Both the position numbers and the translations under genes were made by a program. The notes beneath the pieces were generated by a model that worked only from the letters and a program-made list of their open reading frames with translations, had not been told where the DNA came from and made no database searches. A DNA stretch of 64,000 bases from an uncultured Roseateles sp. (GTDB taxonomy: Bacteria; Pseudomonadota; Gammaproteobacteria; Burkholderiales; Burkholderiaceae_C), in contig NZ_CAMFJS010000003.1 in NCBI RefSeq assembly GCF_945956965.1, positions 1 through 64,000 on the forward strand, written 5' to 3'. Numbering within the stretch: the stretch's first letter is position 1; each line of letters begins with the position of its first letter. Positions 1-10,654 of this stretch are shown here, piece after piece.

Positions 1-71
1 GGGCGGTGCAGGGTTCGAACCTGCGACCCCTGCCGTGTGAAGGCAGTGCTCTACCGCTGAGCTAACCGCCC
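1..71 (-). tRNA. tRNA-Val (anticodon CAC), 3' end cut by window
   Basis: Read on the minus strand, this folds as a tRNA. The acceptor arm is GGGCGGT/ACCGCCC, the anticodon stem CTGCC/GGCAG encloses the 7-base loop TTCACAC (anticodon CAC, reading GUG valine codons), and the T arm carries GGTTCGAACC. The discriminator base and any CCA lie before position 1, so the gene is incomplete here. It differs from the second copy at 141-215 by one D-loop base (AGCGGTAGA against AGTGGTAGA). It is downstream of that copy in the same direction, so both are probably on one transcript. Confidence 0.95.
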
Positions 72-140
72 GGTATTTGGGCCTGCGACAAAAAATTTAG
101 AACAGTGAAGTCGATACGGTTGTCGACCAATCATCAATTC

Positions 141-215
141 TGGTGGGCGGTGCAGGGTTCGAACCTGCGACCCCTGCCGTGTGAAGGCAGTGCTCTACCA
201 CTGAGCTAACCGCCC
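141..215 (-). tRNA. tRNA-Val (anticodon CAC)
   Basis: Complete minus-strand tRNA with encoded CCA (TGG at 141-143 on the plus strand) and discriminator A. The acceptor, anticodon (loop TTCACAC, anticodon CAC) and T arms are the same as in the copy at 1-71, with one base changed in the D loop. About 69 bases separate the copies, so they look like a tandem duplication transcribed from the 216-310 side. The gap 216-310 should hold their promoter; I could not pick confident -35/-10 boxes. Confidence 0.97.
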
Positions 216-310
216 GGTATTTGCGTCGCTGCAGCAAATTTCTCGTTTGAGTTATTTGCTAACCGGGAAGCCCACGATTATGCCATGCTTTTTTTAGCCT
301 GGCGAGAATT

Positions 311-1033
311 TCATGCAGAAATTACTTCTGCACTCTTCCAGACTCGTTTTCCGCCGCTGGCTTTGTCCAGCTCCAGCAGCACTTTCTCGTGCGCTTGCAA
401 CTCCTCATCGCTGGCCGCCAACACCGGCAAAGAGAAGGTGCTGAGGTCCACAGCGGCCACACGGTACTCGCCGTCCTCGCCACTACCCTCGCCCGCGTCA
501 TCCATCACCAGCGAGTCTTGGCCGCGGGTCAGGCGGATGTAGACCTCGGCCAGCAATTCCGCGTCCAGCAAAGCGCCGTGCAGCTTGCGGTTGGAGTTAT
601 CCACTTCCAAGCGGCGGCACAGGGCGTCCAGGGAATTGGCCTTGCCGGGGAACATCTCGCGCGCCATCAGCAAGGTGTCACGCACGCTGCCCACCACATC
701 GGTGATGGGGCCGAGCTTGAGGCGCTTCAACTCCGCATTGATAAAGCCAATGTCGAAGGGCGCGTTGTGAATCACCAGTTCTGCATCGGCCAGAAAGGTC
801 AGCAGTTCGGGCGCAATCTCCGCGAACAAGGGCTTGTCGGACAAAAAGGCCTCGGTCAGGCCGTGGACCCGCAAGGCATCCTCGTGGCTGGCGCGCTGCG
901 GGTTGATGTAGATGTGCAGGTTGTTGCCGGTCAGCTGGCGGTTGATCATCTCAACGCAGCCGATTTCAATCACGCGGTCACCACCCTCAGCCAGTAGGCC
1001 GGTGGTTTCGGTGTCGAAGAAAATTTGACGCAT
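311..1033 (-). CDS. dnaQ: DNA polymerase III epsilon subunit (3'-5' proofreading exonuclease)
   Basis: 240 aa, normal length for DnaQ. It is the proofreading exonuclease of the replicative polymerase core. DEDDh-type motifs are visible: Exo I FDTETTG (D7, E9), Exo II HNAPFDIGF (D94), and Exo III LHGALLDAE (H152, D157). The C-terminal 60 residues are the less conserved part that binds the alpha subunit in the family. It lies 27 bases downstream of lgt on the same strand, so the two may be co-transcribed. The 3' end contains a 7-bp hairpin (314-332) without a following U-run on the transcript. Confidence 0.96.
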   Translation of the reverse strand: MRQIFFDTETTGLLAEGGDRVIEIGCVEMINRQLTGNNLHIYINPQRASHEDALRVHGLTEAFLSDKPLFAEIAPELLTFLADAELVIHNAPFDIGFINAELKRLKLGPITDVVGSVRDTLLMAREMFPGKANSLDALCRRLEVDNSNRKLHGALLDAELLAEVYIRLTRGQDSLVMDDAGEGSGEDGEYRVAAVDLSTFSLPVLAASDEELQAHEKVLLELDKASGGKRVWKSAEVISA

Positions 1034-1060
1034 AGGGTGTCGAAAAAGCTTGGCGGAGGG

Positions 1061-1876
1061 TCAGGTCTTGCTTGCCGCTGGCTGGCCCTGCTTGCTGGCC
1101 CACAGCCAGATCAGCAAGCCCACCACAATCATGGGCAAAGACAGCCATTGACCCTGGCTCAGATTGAGGGCCCGCAGGCCCAGGAAGTCATCCGGCTGGC
1201 GGAAGTATTCGGTCACAAAACGCTGCACGCCGTAGCCCATCAGGAACACGCCGGAGACCTGGCCGGTCAGGCGCGGCTTCTTGGCGTAGAACCACACCAG
1301 CAAGAAGAGCAGCACGCCTTCGCCGATGAATTGATAAATCGGCGAGGGATGCAAGGGCAAGGGCGAGCCCGACTGCGGATAGACCATGGCCCAAGGCAGG
1401 TTCGGGTCAGCCGGCCGGCCCCACAACTCACCGTTGATGAAGTTACCGATGCGCCCTGCCCCCAGGCCGGTGGGCACGCAAGGTGCAATCAGATCGGTGA
1501 CCTGGAAAAAACTGCGGCCACGCAGCTTGGCAAACAGCGCCATTGCTGCGATCACGCCCAGCAAGCCGCCGTGAAAGGCCATGCCGCCCTTCCACACCGC
1601 GAACACTTCACCCAGGTTGTGGATGTAGTAGTCAGGCTTGTAGAACAAGACATAACCCAGGCGCCCGCCCAGCACCACGCCCAGCACGCCGAAGAAGAGC
1701 AAATCGTCCACATCCTGGCGGGTCCAGCCTTGCGAGGCCCATTCCGGCTGCGACACGCGCTTGCTGGCCAGCCAGATGAACATGCCGAAGGCGGCCAGAT
1801 AGGTCAGCCCATACCAATGGATGGCGAGTGGGCCGAGCTTGAGAGCAACGGGGTCGAATTGGGGGTGAACCCACAT
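1061..1876 (-). CDS. lgt: Prolipoprotein diacylglyceryl transferase
   Basis: 271 aa, full length. Lgt transfers a diacylglyceryl group from phosphatidylglycerol to the lipobox cysteine of prolipoproteins in the inner membrane. The N-terminal [17 protein letters not shown], the signature [21 protein letters not shown] and YRQPD-like FRQPDDF segments, and about seven hydrophobic helices all fit the family. It is encoded just upstream of dnaQ. Several lipoproteins in this window (the GH3, the GH16, and the small protein at 29981) would be its substrates. The stop codon overlaps a 14-base copy of a motif found elsewhere in the window (GGGTCAGGTCTTGC). Confidence 0.96.
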   Translation of the reverse strand: MWVHPQFDPVALKLGPLAIHWYGLTYLAAFGMFIWLASKRVSQPEWASQGWTRQDVDDLLFFGVLGVVLGGRLGYVLFYKPDYYIHNLGEVFAVWKGGMAFHGGLLGVIAAMALFAKLRGRSFFQVTDLIAPCVPTGLGAGRIGNFINGELWGRPADPNLPWAMVYPQSGSPLPLHPSPIYQFIGEGVLLFLLVWFYAKKPRLTGQVSGVFLMGYGVQRFVTEYFRQPDDFLGLRALNLSQGQWLSLPMIVVGLLIWLWASKQGQPAASKT

Positions 1877-1977
1877 GGGAAATCCTTCTGAAATCAGCCG
1901 CGCATCATAGTGTGGCGGCTTGCACGCCCAGCGCTGAGGCGGGCCGTGAAAACTTGGTTAAGCCAGTGCGGCGCCCT

Positions 1978-3036
1978 TTAGCCGAGGGCGGCCAAGCTCT
2001 TGCGGGCATCCTTCAAATGGCCGGGCTCGGCGCGCTTGCTGGCCAGATAGCGGCGGTAAGCCTGCTTGGCCGGCTCGATTTGCCCCACGGCGACCAGGGC
2101 GTCGGCCAGACGGTGGTCGATGGGCAAGCCTTCCGCGCCAGCCAAGCCACTGGCTTGCTCGAAGAGCGGGATGGCCTCGGCGGGCTGGTCCAGTTCCTGG
2201 GCCAGGCGCGCCAGATAGTAGTAGGCGGCGGCCTGCTTGGGCTGGTCTTTTTGCAGCTGGCTGTACATGCGCTTGACGCGATCAAACTGCTTGTCCTTGA
2301 TCCAGTGCCGACCCAGTTCGCCGTAGGCATTGCGCACGTCCTCGGCCAAGGCCGCATCATTGCCAACGCGCACTGCCATCAGCTCACGCTCCGCCTCATC
2401 CCACTTATCTTGGCGCGCCTGGATCAGCGAGCGCAGCAGGCGCGCCTGCTCCGGCTGCTTGTTGCGTATGGCGGTTTCCAGCTCACGGGCTTTGGCCACG
2501 CTGCCACCCAGAAACTCCGGGATCAGCAAATAGATTTGGGTGAGTTTGCTGCGCGCTTCAAACAAGTCCGGGTCCAGCTCCAAGGCTGTGCTCAGACTGG
2601 CCCGCACCTTGGGCAAGAGGCTCAGGGCCTTGAACTTGCTCTCGATCAGCACCTGCTGGCCCAGCACCCGCGCCAGAGCCAGATGGCACACCGCCTCACG
2701 CGGCGCACGCTCCACACATTGCTGAGCGGTCTTGGCAGCGACATCCAGTTGCCGGGCGTCATAGCCCGCGGTGGCGGCAATGGCCTTGGCGGCTAGGGCC
2801 TGGCTGTCGTCTGGTGTTTGGGCCAGCCGCTGCTGCGCAGCTTGCTCAAGCGCTTCGAATTTTTCGGCCTCCAGCAACTGCTGCAACTGCGGCTCTTTGA
2901 ACACGATGGCATGCGCCAAGTGGCTGCTCAGCAGCAAGGCAAGACCTGCCCCCAGCATGCGCAGCGGCGATAGGGTTGAGCGTGTGCACTGAGACTTGTC
3001 GGATGTGTGCAAAGGTTTGATGCCATGCGGCCGCAA
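1978..3036 (-). CDS. Periplasmic TPR-repeat protein
   Basis: 352 aa from the longest start; an internal Met at 2958 (MLGAGLALLLSS) would give a cleaner signal peptide ending at AHA, so the first 26 residues may not be translated. After export the protein is almost all alpha-helical, with several 34-residue TPR-like units (for example ALELDPDLFEARSKL, YYYLARLAQELDQPAEAI, VAVGQIEPAKQAYRRYL). TPR proteins act as scaffolds; no enzymatic motif is visible. It lies 30 bases downstream of the LysR gene on the same strand and about 100 bases upstream of lgt. No specific function can be assigned. Confidence 0.75.
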   Translation of the reverse strand: MRPHGIKPLHTSDKSQCTRSTLSPLRMLGAGLALLLSSHLAHAIVFKEPQLQQLLEAEKFEALEQAAQQRLAQTPDDSQALAAKAIAATAGYDARQLDVAAKTAQQCVERAPREAVCHLALARVLGQQVLIESKFKALSLLPKVRASLSTALELDPDLFEARSKLTQIYLLIPEFLGGSVAKARELETAIRNKQPEQARLLRSLIQARQDKWDEAERELMAVRVGNDAALAEDVRNAYGELGRHWIKDKQFDRVKRMYSQLQKDQPKQAAAYYYLARLAQELDQPAEAIPLFEQASGLAGAEGLPIDHRLADALVAVGQIEPAKQAYRRYLASKRAEPGHLKDARKSLAALG

Positions 3037-3066
3037 TGAGAAGGGCCTAATTATCGGCGGCCCACA

Positions 3067-3969
3067 TCAAACACTGGTCGAGGGCGCAATTTGCCCCGCA
3101 ATATGCTCGACAAAGCGCAGCACCGTGGGTGCACAGTCGCGCCGCCAGATCAGGCTGGTCTCACAGGTAGGCGCAGCCTCCTGCACCGATTTGTAAGCCA
3201 CCCCGGCGCGACCAAAAGCCTGCACACTGGCCGGCACCCAGGCCGCGCCAATGCCGGCCGACACCAGATTGACGATGGTCTGCATCTGAATCGCCTCTTG
3301 CACGATGCGCGGCTGCCGCCCCTGAGCTTGGTAAAAGCCCAGCACCGCATCAAACAAGGTGGGTGCAATGGCGCGCGGGAAGATCACCAGCGGCAAGGCC
3401 AGTACCTGCTCGACCGTCAAGCTGGGCACCGCAGCTTCAGGCTGAGCGGTGCTGACCGCCAAGACCATGGCTTCGCTGGCGATGCTCAGGCGCTCAAAAC
3501 CCGGCGGGCAAGCGCCGGGCGCATGAATGATGAAGCCCGCATCCAACTCGCCGTTGGCGAAGTCGGGCAGCTGCACATCCAGGGTGGCCTCGCGCAGGCT
3601 CAAGGAAATGTCGGGGTAGCGTTCGCGAAAGCCACGCAACCAACGCGGGAAGTCGCCGTAACCCACGGTGGACACAAAGCCCAGCTTGAGTTCGCCACGG
3701 CTGCCGCAGGCTGCTGCGCGCACCAGGGGCCCCAAGCCCTCGGCCTGCACCAGCAAGGCACGCGCCTGCGGCAGCAGAGCCGCACCGGCCGGCGTCAGCG
3801 CCACCGTGCGGCTGGTGCGCGCCAGCAGCGGCACGCCTAGCGACTGCTCCAGTTTCTGGATTGCCTGGGTCAGCGGCGGCTGGGTCATGTGCAGGCGCTG
3901 GGCGGCACGGCCGAAGTGCAGGTCTTCGGCCACGGCTACGAATTGACGCAGGCTGCGCAAGTCAATCAT
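3067..3969 (-). CDS. LysR-family transcriptional regulator
   Basis: 300 aa, typical for LysR. The N-terminal winged helix-turn-helix is clear (LRQFVAVAEDLHFGRAAQRL, then MTQPPLTQAIQKLEQSLG), followed by a two-lobed effector-binding domain with a GELKLGFV strand at about residue 90. It is divergent from ilvD with 137 bases between the start codons, the classic arrangement for a LysR protein controlling its neighbour. A palindrome with T-N11-A spacing lies in that gap (3991-4003). The effector is unknown. Control of ilvD is inference from position. Confidence 0.93.
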   Translation of the reverse strand: MIDLRSLRQFVAVAEDLHFGRAAQRLHMTQPPLTQAIQKLEQSLGVPLLARTSRTVALTPAGAALLPQARALLVQAEGLGPLVRAAACGSRGELKLGFVSTVGYGDFPRWLRGFRERYPDISLSLREATLDVQLPDFANGELDAGFIIHAPGACPPGFERLSIASEAMVLAVSTAQPEAAVPSLTVEQVLALPLVIFPRAIAPTLFDAVLGFYQAQGRQPRIVQEAIQMQTIVNLVSAGIGAAWVPASVQAFGRAGVAYKSVQEAAPTCETSLIWRRDCAPTVLRFVEHIAGQIAPSTSV

Positions 3970-3990
3970 TGATATGTAATATAGATTGAT

Positions 3991-4003
3991 TTATTGCCAA
4001 TAA
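3991..4003. promoter_or_regulatory. Candidate LysR box between LysR gene and ilvD
   Basis: TTATTGCCAATAA is a perfect inverted repeat with a single central base and the T-N11-A spacing favoured by LysR-type regulators. It sits 22 bases upstream of the LysR start and 104 bases upstream of the ilvD start, in an AT-rich stretch that contrasts with the GC-rich surroundings. Binding is inferred. Confidence 0.45.
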
Positions 4004-4106
4004 TATATTTGATAAAGCAATGGTGGCAATTCATACTGGCGCATCGCTTGGCCTATCGACCCCGTCCAAAGGCCAGCCCACCCCACTATCGCAGGAGACA
4101 TCAGCC

Positions 4107-5795
4107 ATGAGCAGCAGCCCCGCCAATCGCCGATCCAAGAACATCACCGAAGGCATTGCCCGCGCCCCCAACCGTTCCATGTACTACGGCATGGGCTATC
4201 AGGAAAGTGACTTCGGCAAGCCCATGATCGGCGTGGCCAATGGCCACTCGACCATCACGCCTTGCAACTCCGGCCTGCAAAAGCTGGCCGATGCGGCCGT
4301 GATCGGCCTGAAAGAAGCCGGCGCCAACCCGCAGATCTTCGGCACGCCCACCATCAGCGACGGCATGGCCATGGGCACCGAGGGCATGAAGTACAGCCTG
4401 GTTTCGCGCGAGGTGATCTCCGACTGCGTGGAGACCTGCGTCGGCGGTCAGTGGATGGACGGCGTCATCGTCATCGGCGGCTGCGACAAAAACATGCCCG
4501 GCGGCATGATGGGCATGCTGCGCGCCAATGTGCCTTCGCTCTACGTCTACGGCGGCACCATCCTGCCGGGCAAGCACAAGGGTCAGGACCTCAACATCGT
4601 CAGCGTCTTCGAAGCCGTGGGCCAATTCAGTGCCGGCAAGATGAGCGAGGAAGACTTCTGCGCCATCGAGCGCAAGGCCATTCCCGGCAGCGGCTCCTGC
4701 GGCGGCATGTACACCGCCAACACCATGAGCTCGTCCTTCGAGGCGCTGGGCATGAGCCTGCCCTACTCCTCGACCATGGCCAATGTCGAAGACGAGGTGG
4801 TCCAGAGCGTGAAGAAGGCGGCGGCCGTGTTGGTCGAAGCCGTCAAGGCCGATCTGAAGCCGCGCGACATCGTCACCAAGAAAGCGATCGAGAACGCTGT
4901 GGCCGTCATCATGGCCACCGGCGGCTCCACCAATGCGGTGCTGCACTTCCTGGCGATTGCCCATGCAGCAGAGGTGGACTGGACGATCGACGACTTCGAG
5001 CGCGTGCGCCGCCGCACGCCGGTGCTGTGCGATCTGAAGCCCAGCGGTCAGTTCCTGGCGATCGACTTGCACCATGCCGGCGGCATTCCGGCGGTGATGA
5101 AAGAGTTGCTCAAGCACGGCCTGCTGCATGGCGACGCCATGACCATCACCGGCAAGACCGTGGCCGAGAACCTGGCCGAGGTGCCCGATCTGCGCGCCGA
5201 TCAAACCGTGATCCGCCCAGTGACGAACCCCATCTACGCCGAAGGCCATCTGGCCATCCTCAAGGGCAACCTCTCGCCCGAAGGCTGTGTGGCCAAGATC
5301 ACCGGCCTGAAGAACCCGGTGATGAGCGGCCCGGCCCGGGTGTTCGAAGACGAGCAATCGGCCCTGGCCGCCATCATGGCCGGCAAGATCGTCGCCGGTG
5401 ACGTCATGGTGCTGCGTTATCTGGGCCCCAAGGGCGGCCCCGGCATGCCCGAAATGCTGGCTCCCACCGGCGCCCTGATCGGCCAAGGCCTGGGCGAAAG
5501 CGTGGGCCTGATCACCGACGGCCGCTTCTCCGGCGGCACCTGGGGCATGGTGGTTGGCCATGTGGCACCCGAAGCCTATGAAGGCGGCGTGATCGCGCTA
5601 GTGAAGGAAGGCGACCGCATCACCATCGACGCCCATCAGCTGCTGCTGGAGTTGCATGTCGATGCGGCCGAGTTGGCCTCCCGCAAGGCCGCCTGGGTCA
5701 AGCCCGCACCGCGCTACACCCGCGGCGTGCTGGCCAAGTTCGCGAAGAACGCCTCCAGCGCGAGCTCGGGCGCGGTGTTGGACAAGTTCGAGTAA
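4107..5795 (+). CDS. ilvD: Dihydroxy-acid dehydratase
   Basis: 562 aa. IlvD dehydrates 2,3-dihydroxy-isovalerate and 2,3-dihydroxy-3-methylvalerate to the 2-keto acids of valine and isoleucine synthesis, using an Fe-S cluster and Mg2+. Family signatures are [12 protein letters not shown] and [14 protein letters not shown], which carry the cluster cysteines, with [12 protein letters not shown] near the N terminus and [11 protein letters not shown] near the C terminus. I chose ATG at 4107 over the longer frame from 4020 because GGAG (4094-4097) is well placed and [16 protein letters not shown] matches usual IlvD starts. The last codons (KFE-stop, around GACAAGTTCGAGTAA) resemble the unit ends of the repeat array that follows. 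Confidence 0.96.
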   Translation: MSSSPANRRSKNITEGIARAPNRSMYYGMGYQESDFGKPMIGVANGHSTITPCNSGLQKLADAAVIGLKEAGANPQIFGTPTISDGMAMGTEGMKYSLVSREVISDCVETCVGGQWMDGVIVIGGCDKNMPGGMMGMLRANVPSLYVYGGTILPGKHKGQDLNIVSVFEAVGQFSAGKMSEEDFCAIERKAIPGSGSCGGMYTANTMSSSFEALGMSLPYSSTMANVEDEVVQSVKKAAAVLVEAVKADLKPRDIVTKKAIENAVAVIMATGGSTNAVLHFLAIAHAAEVDWTIDDFERVRRRTPVLCDLKPSGQFLAIDLHHAGGIPAVMKELLKHGLLHGDAMTITGKTVAENLAEVPDLRADQTVIRPVTNPIYAEGHLAILKGNLSPEGCVAKITGLKNPVMSGPARVFEDEQSALAAIMAGKIVAGDVMVLRYLGPKGGPGMPEMLAPTGALIGQGLGESVGLITDGRFSGGTWGMVVGHVAPEAYEGGVIALVKEGDRITIDAHQLLLELHVDAAELASRKAAWVKPAPRYTRGVLAKFAKNASSASSGAVLDKFE

Positions 5796-6086
5796 TTGCG
5801 AAGCAATTGGCTTGGCTGAACCAGCCAAGCAGGACGCAGCACAGCTGCGTTCTCTCGAACTTGCGCTACAAATTTGAATAAGTGCGGAGCACTTGGCTTG
5901 GTCTGAAGGACCAAGCCTGCCGCCGCGAAGCGGAGGCAATTCGAACTTGCGCTACAAATTTGAATAGCGCGAAGCGCTAGCTTGGCCGCCAAGGCCATGC
6001 CTGACGTAGCGAAGCTGCGTCAGATCAAATTTGGAGCACAAGTTTGAGTAACGCGAACGCCCCCGCCCGTTCGCACTAACTCAAAC
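5794..6086. repeat. Tandem array of multi-hairpin units with GCGAAGC mini-hairpins
   Basis: Three diverged units of about 85-90 bases lie between the convergent genes ilvD and GH3. Each unit has four hairpins in the same order. H1 is a short hairpin (5794-5808, 5880-5894, 5966-5978). H2 has GCTTGGC/GCCAAGC-type arms (5810-5830, 5895-5917, 5980-6000). H3 is 5831-5853, 5918-5938 and 6001-6023. H4 has TCGAACTTG/CAAATTTGA-type arms ending in AATTTGAATA or AGTTTGAGTA. The heptamer GCGAAGC forms the tip of four of them (5798, 5925, 5969, 6009). A final nested hairpin (GTTTGAGT 6042-6049 with ACTCAAAC 6079-6086, inner stem GCGAACG/CGTTCGC at 6053-6074) ends next to the GH3 stop. Arm sequences differ between units while pairing is kept. 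It could terminate transcription in both directions. Confidence 0.8.
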
Positions 6087-6089
6087 CCT

Positions 6090-8654
6090 TTACGGGCACC
6101 GCACACTCGCCGCTGGCACTTCCTCAATGCGGACATGGTGCAAGACCAAGTCCAACTCGCCGCTGCTACTCAGCGCAAATGGCGACAGCAACATATCCAG
6201 CTTGGCCGTGCCGAAGCAGGCCATGCTGATTGAAAAAGTTTCCCACTGGTCCGGCTTGGCCTTGCGCAGGGCTTGGGTCAAGGCAAGCTCCGCCAAGCAG
6301 TCGGTGCCGCAATTCATGGCCAGCTTCACCTCGGCCGTGGGCGCGCGTTTGACCCGAACATCAAAGACCAAAGCCTTGCCCGCCAGGGCCGAGTAATCCA
6401 CACGCTCCTTGGCAAAGAAGCCTGCGCTGGCGGCGGCCTTGCCACTCCATTGCAAGTGAATGGCGTCCTCCTGCACCAGGCGATCGACGGCACGGTAGCT
6501 GATGGCCCCCAAGCTGGCCACATTGGATGTAACGGTCTTGCTGTGATTGAGGTCATCAGCCAGCGTCAACTGCCACGGTTCAATCGTTCGATTCTTGAAG
6601 ATGGTGGCCGTCATTTGCGCAGACTGCGTGGCGAGCTGCCAGGCTTCAGACAAATCGTCGCTGACTGCGCTCTTGTCGGCATAAGTCAGCCCATAGCCAC
6701 GTGGGAAAAGCGGCGCATCGCTTTTGCCCTCATGCTTTCCATCGGCCAAGCTGTGCGCTTGGTCGGGTCGGGCCGGCCAGGCAAAAGACAGCTTGCCCTT
6801 GAAGTCGAAACGCACGGCATTGCTGGCATCGCGCATGATCACATCGGCCACGCCTGCGCCTTCGGTGCCGGGTTGCCAAATCACCGCAAAAGCGTCCGAT
6901 GCATTCAATTCCGGGTTCACCCACAGCGGCCGGCCGGTGATGAACAGCGAGACCACCGGAATGCCTTGCGCCTTGAATTTCTTCAAGAGCTGCAACTCCT
7001 TGTCAGAGGCGAAATCCAGCTTGCTGATGTCGCCTTGCATCTCGGCATAGGGGTTCTCGCCAAACACCAGCACGGCGACATCTGGCCGTTCCTGATAGTC
7101 GCCATTGACGCTCAAGGTCACCCGGCTGCCATTGGCTTTGGCCGCAGCGGCCATGCCCTGGTAAATCGAAGTGGCACCGGGGAAGTCGCTGTTCACATTA
7201 CCCGTGCCTTGCCAGGAGATGCTCCAGCCGCCCGCTTGCTTGCCGATATCGTCCGCGCCATCACCGGCCAGCAAGATCTTGCTGCCGGCCTTGATGGGCA
7301 GCAACTGCTTCTTGTTTTTCAGCAAGACCAACGATTCACGCACAGCTTGGCGCGCAATTTCCCGGTGCGCGGCAGCGCCCAACACCTCATTCTTGCCAGC
7401 CAAGGCATAGGTCGACGGCGCGCCCCGCTCAAACAAACCGGCGCGCATTTTGACGCGCAGAATGCGGCGCACCGCATCGTCCAGGCGAGCCAGCGGAATC
7501 TCGCCGCTTCTGGCCTGAGCCAAGGTGTTTTCGTAAAGCAGCTTCCAGTCTTCCGGCACCATGAAGATATCGATGCCGGCATTGATGGCTTGCGCGCAGT
7601 TGTTGCGGGTGCAGCCGGGCACAAACTCATGGCCGCTCCAGTCGCCCACCACCAGGCCATCAAAGCCCATATGGTCTTTGAGAATGTCGGTCAGCAGGTA
7701 TTTGTGCCCGTGCATACGGTCACCCCGCCAACTGCTGAAGGACGCCATCACGGTTTGCACGCCCGATTCAATCGCGCTGACATAGCCTTGGGCATGGAGC
7801 CTGACCAGCTCGGCCTCGCTGGCATCGGTTTGGCCACGATCAATGCCGCCTTGCGTGCCACCGTCGCCGATGTAGTGCTTGGCGGTAGCGATCACATGCT
7901 GATCGGACAAAAAGCCCTTGGCTCCGGGCTCGCCTTGAAGGCCCTCCACCATTTTCCCGGCATAGGCTTTGACGATCTCCGGGCTTTCGGCATAGGACTC
8001 GTAGGTGCGGCCCCAGCGAGCATCACGCGCCACAGCCACTGTGGGTGCAAAGCTCCAGCCAATCCCGGTGACGGCAATTTCGCGGGCAGTAGCCGCGCCG
8101 ATCTGTTTGATCAGCTCCGGGTTGTTCGCCGCACCCAGGGCGATATTGTGGGGATACAAGGTCGCGCCGATCACATTGTTGTGACCATGGACCGCGTCCG
8201 TGCCCCACATGATGGGAATGGCCACGCCGTTCTCGCTCGGCTGCATCGAGGCCTTGTAAAAACCATCCGCCAGGGCCACCCAGTCCTGGGCCTTGGCGAA
8301 CTTGTTATTGCCAGGGAAGGTACCGCCACCATTGAGCACCGAGCCGATGTGATATTTGCTGACATCGGCCAGGCTGATGTGGCGAATTTCGGGCTGTATG
8401 GTTTGCCCGACTTTTTGCTCCAGGCTCATCTTGGCAATGAGCGCGTCAATCCGCCTTTCCATGGCCGGGTCTTTGGCGACACGGCTGATGGGCTTGGGCC
8501 AGAGCGCGGGCTTGCCATTCACCGCCGTGGCGCTCGTTGTCGCGACCACAGGCGAACTGATGACCGGTGCTGCGCTTTGGCAGGCCGCCAGGGTCAAGAC
8601 ACCTGCGGCATAGACCGGCAGATGAGCCAAATTGCGTTTCAAGAATTGCGTCAT
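6090..8654 (-). CDS. GH3 beta-glucosidase/exo-glucanase, exported lipoprotein
   Basis: 854 aa. It should release glucose from the non-reducing end of beta-glucans or cello/laminari-oligosaccharides. The N terminus is a lipoprotein signal (LTLAAC, C25), so the enzyme is tethered in the envelope. The GH3 (alpha/beta)8 domain contains MWGTDAVHGHNN, TAKHYIGDGGTQGG and the nucleophile Asp338 in VVGDWSGHEF. The second GH3 domain follows (LLKNKKQLLPI, FGENPYAEMQGD). The last 170 residues form an extra beta-rich domain like the C-terminal module of ExoP-type marine exoglucanases. It is the last gene of the minus-strand sugar block, 167 bases after the PTS permease. Confidence 0.92.
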   Translation of the reverse strand: MTQFLKRNLAHLPVYAAGVLTLAACQSAAPVISSPVVATTSATAVNGKPALWPKPISRVAKDPAMERRIDALIAKMSLEQKVGQTIQPEIRHISLADVSKYHIGSVLNGGGTFPGNNKFAKAQDWVALADGFYKASMQPSENGVAIPIMWGTDAVHGHNNVIGATLYPHNIALGAANNPELIKQIGAATAREIAVTGIGWSFAPTVAVARDARWGRTYESYAESPEIVKAYAGKMVEGLQGEPGAKGFLSDQHVIATAKHYIGDGGTQGGIDRGQTDASEAELVRLHAQGYVSAIESGVQTVMASFSSWRGDRMHGHKYLLTDILKDHMGFDGLVVGDWSGHEFVPGCTRNNCAQAINAGIDIFMVPEDWKLLYENTLAQARSGEIPLARLDDAVRRILRVKMRAGLFERGAPSTYALAGKNEVLGAAAHREIARQAVRESLVLLKNKKQLLPIKAGSKILLAGDGADDIGKQAGGWSISWQGTGNVNSDFPGATSIYQGMAAAAKANGSRVTLSVNGDYQERPDVAVLVFGENPYAEMQGDISKLDFASDKELQLLKKFKAQGIPVVSLFITGRPLWVNPELNASDAFAVIWQPGTEGAGVADVIMRDASNAVRFDFKGKLSFAWPARPDQAHSLADGKHEGKSDAPLFPRGYGLTYADKSAVSDDLSEAWQLATQSAQMTATIFKNRTIEPWQLTLADDLNHSKTVTSNVASLGAISYRAVDRLVQEDAIHLQWSGKAAASAGFFAKERVDYSALAGKALVFDVRVKRAPTAEVKLAMNCGTDCLAELALTQALRKAKPDQWETFSISMACFGTAKLDMLLSPFALSSSGELDLVLHHVRIEEVPAASVRCP

Positions 8655-8684
8655 AGGGCTTGCCTTGCCATCCTAGGTTTGAGG

Positions 8685-8703
8685 GCCGCCCTCAGCGGGC
8701 GGC
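8685..8703. terminator. GC-rich hairpin in the GH3 leader
   Basis: GCCGCCC (8685-8691) and GGGCGGC (8697-8703) form a 7-bp all-GC stem with a 5-base loop, between the PTS permease stop and the GH3 start on the minus strand. No U-run follows on the transcript, so it could attenuate, stabilise an mRNA end, or do nothing. The rest of this 167-base gap is purine-rich (around 8709-8750) with no operator that I recognise. Confidence 0.4.
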
Positions 8704-8821
8704 GGCGAATGAAAGGAGAGGAGGAAAAGAAAAGAAGCGAAAAGGAAGGGGCCTGGCCGTTGGCGACAAAGCGCCAGCCGGCCGACACGCTGAGCTGTTT
8801 GCCTAGTTCTTGGCAGCGCGG

Positions 8822-10636
<1,815 letters not shown>

Positions 10637-10654
10637 GGCTGTGGTCTCTTGTTA

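Noticed and set aside
314-332. Hairpin TGCAGAA/TTCTGCA at the end of dnaQ as an intrinsic terminator
   Set aside because: It lies within the coding end, and the minus-strand transcript downstream has an A-run, not a U-run.
4101-5561. A 486-codon minus-strand frame opposite ilvD
   Set aside because: Composition (His/Gly/Ala/Asp-rich) is typical of an antisense shadow; ilvD is unmistakable on the other strand.
5794-6086. The repeat array as a CRISPR
   Set aside because: There are no identical direct repeats with unique spacers of constant size and no cas genes; the units are diverged hairpin clusters.
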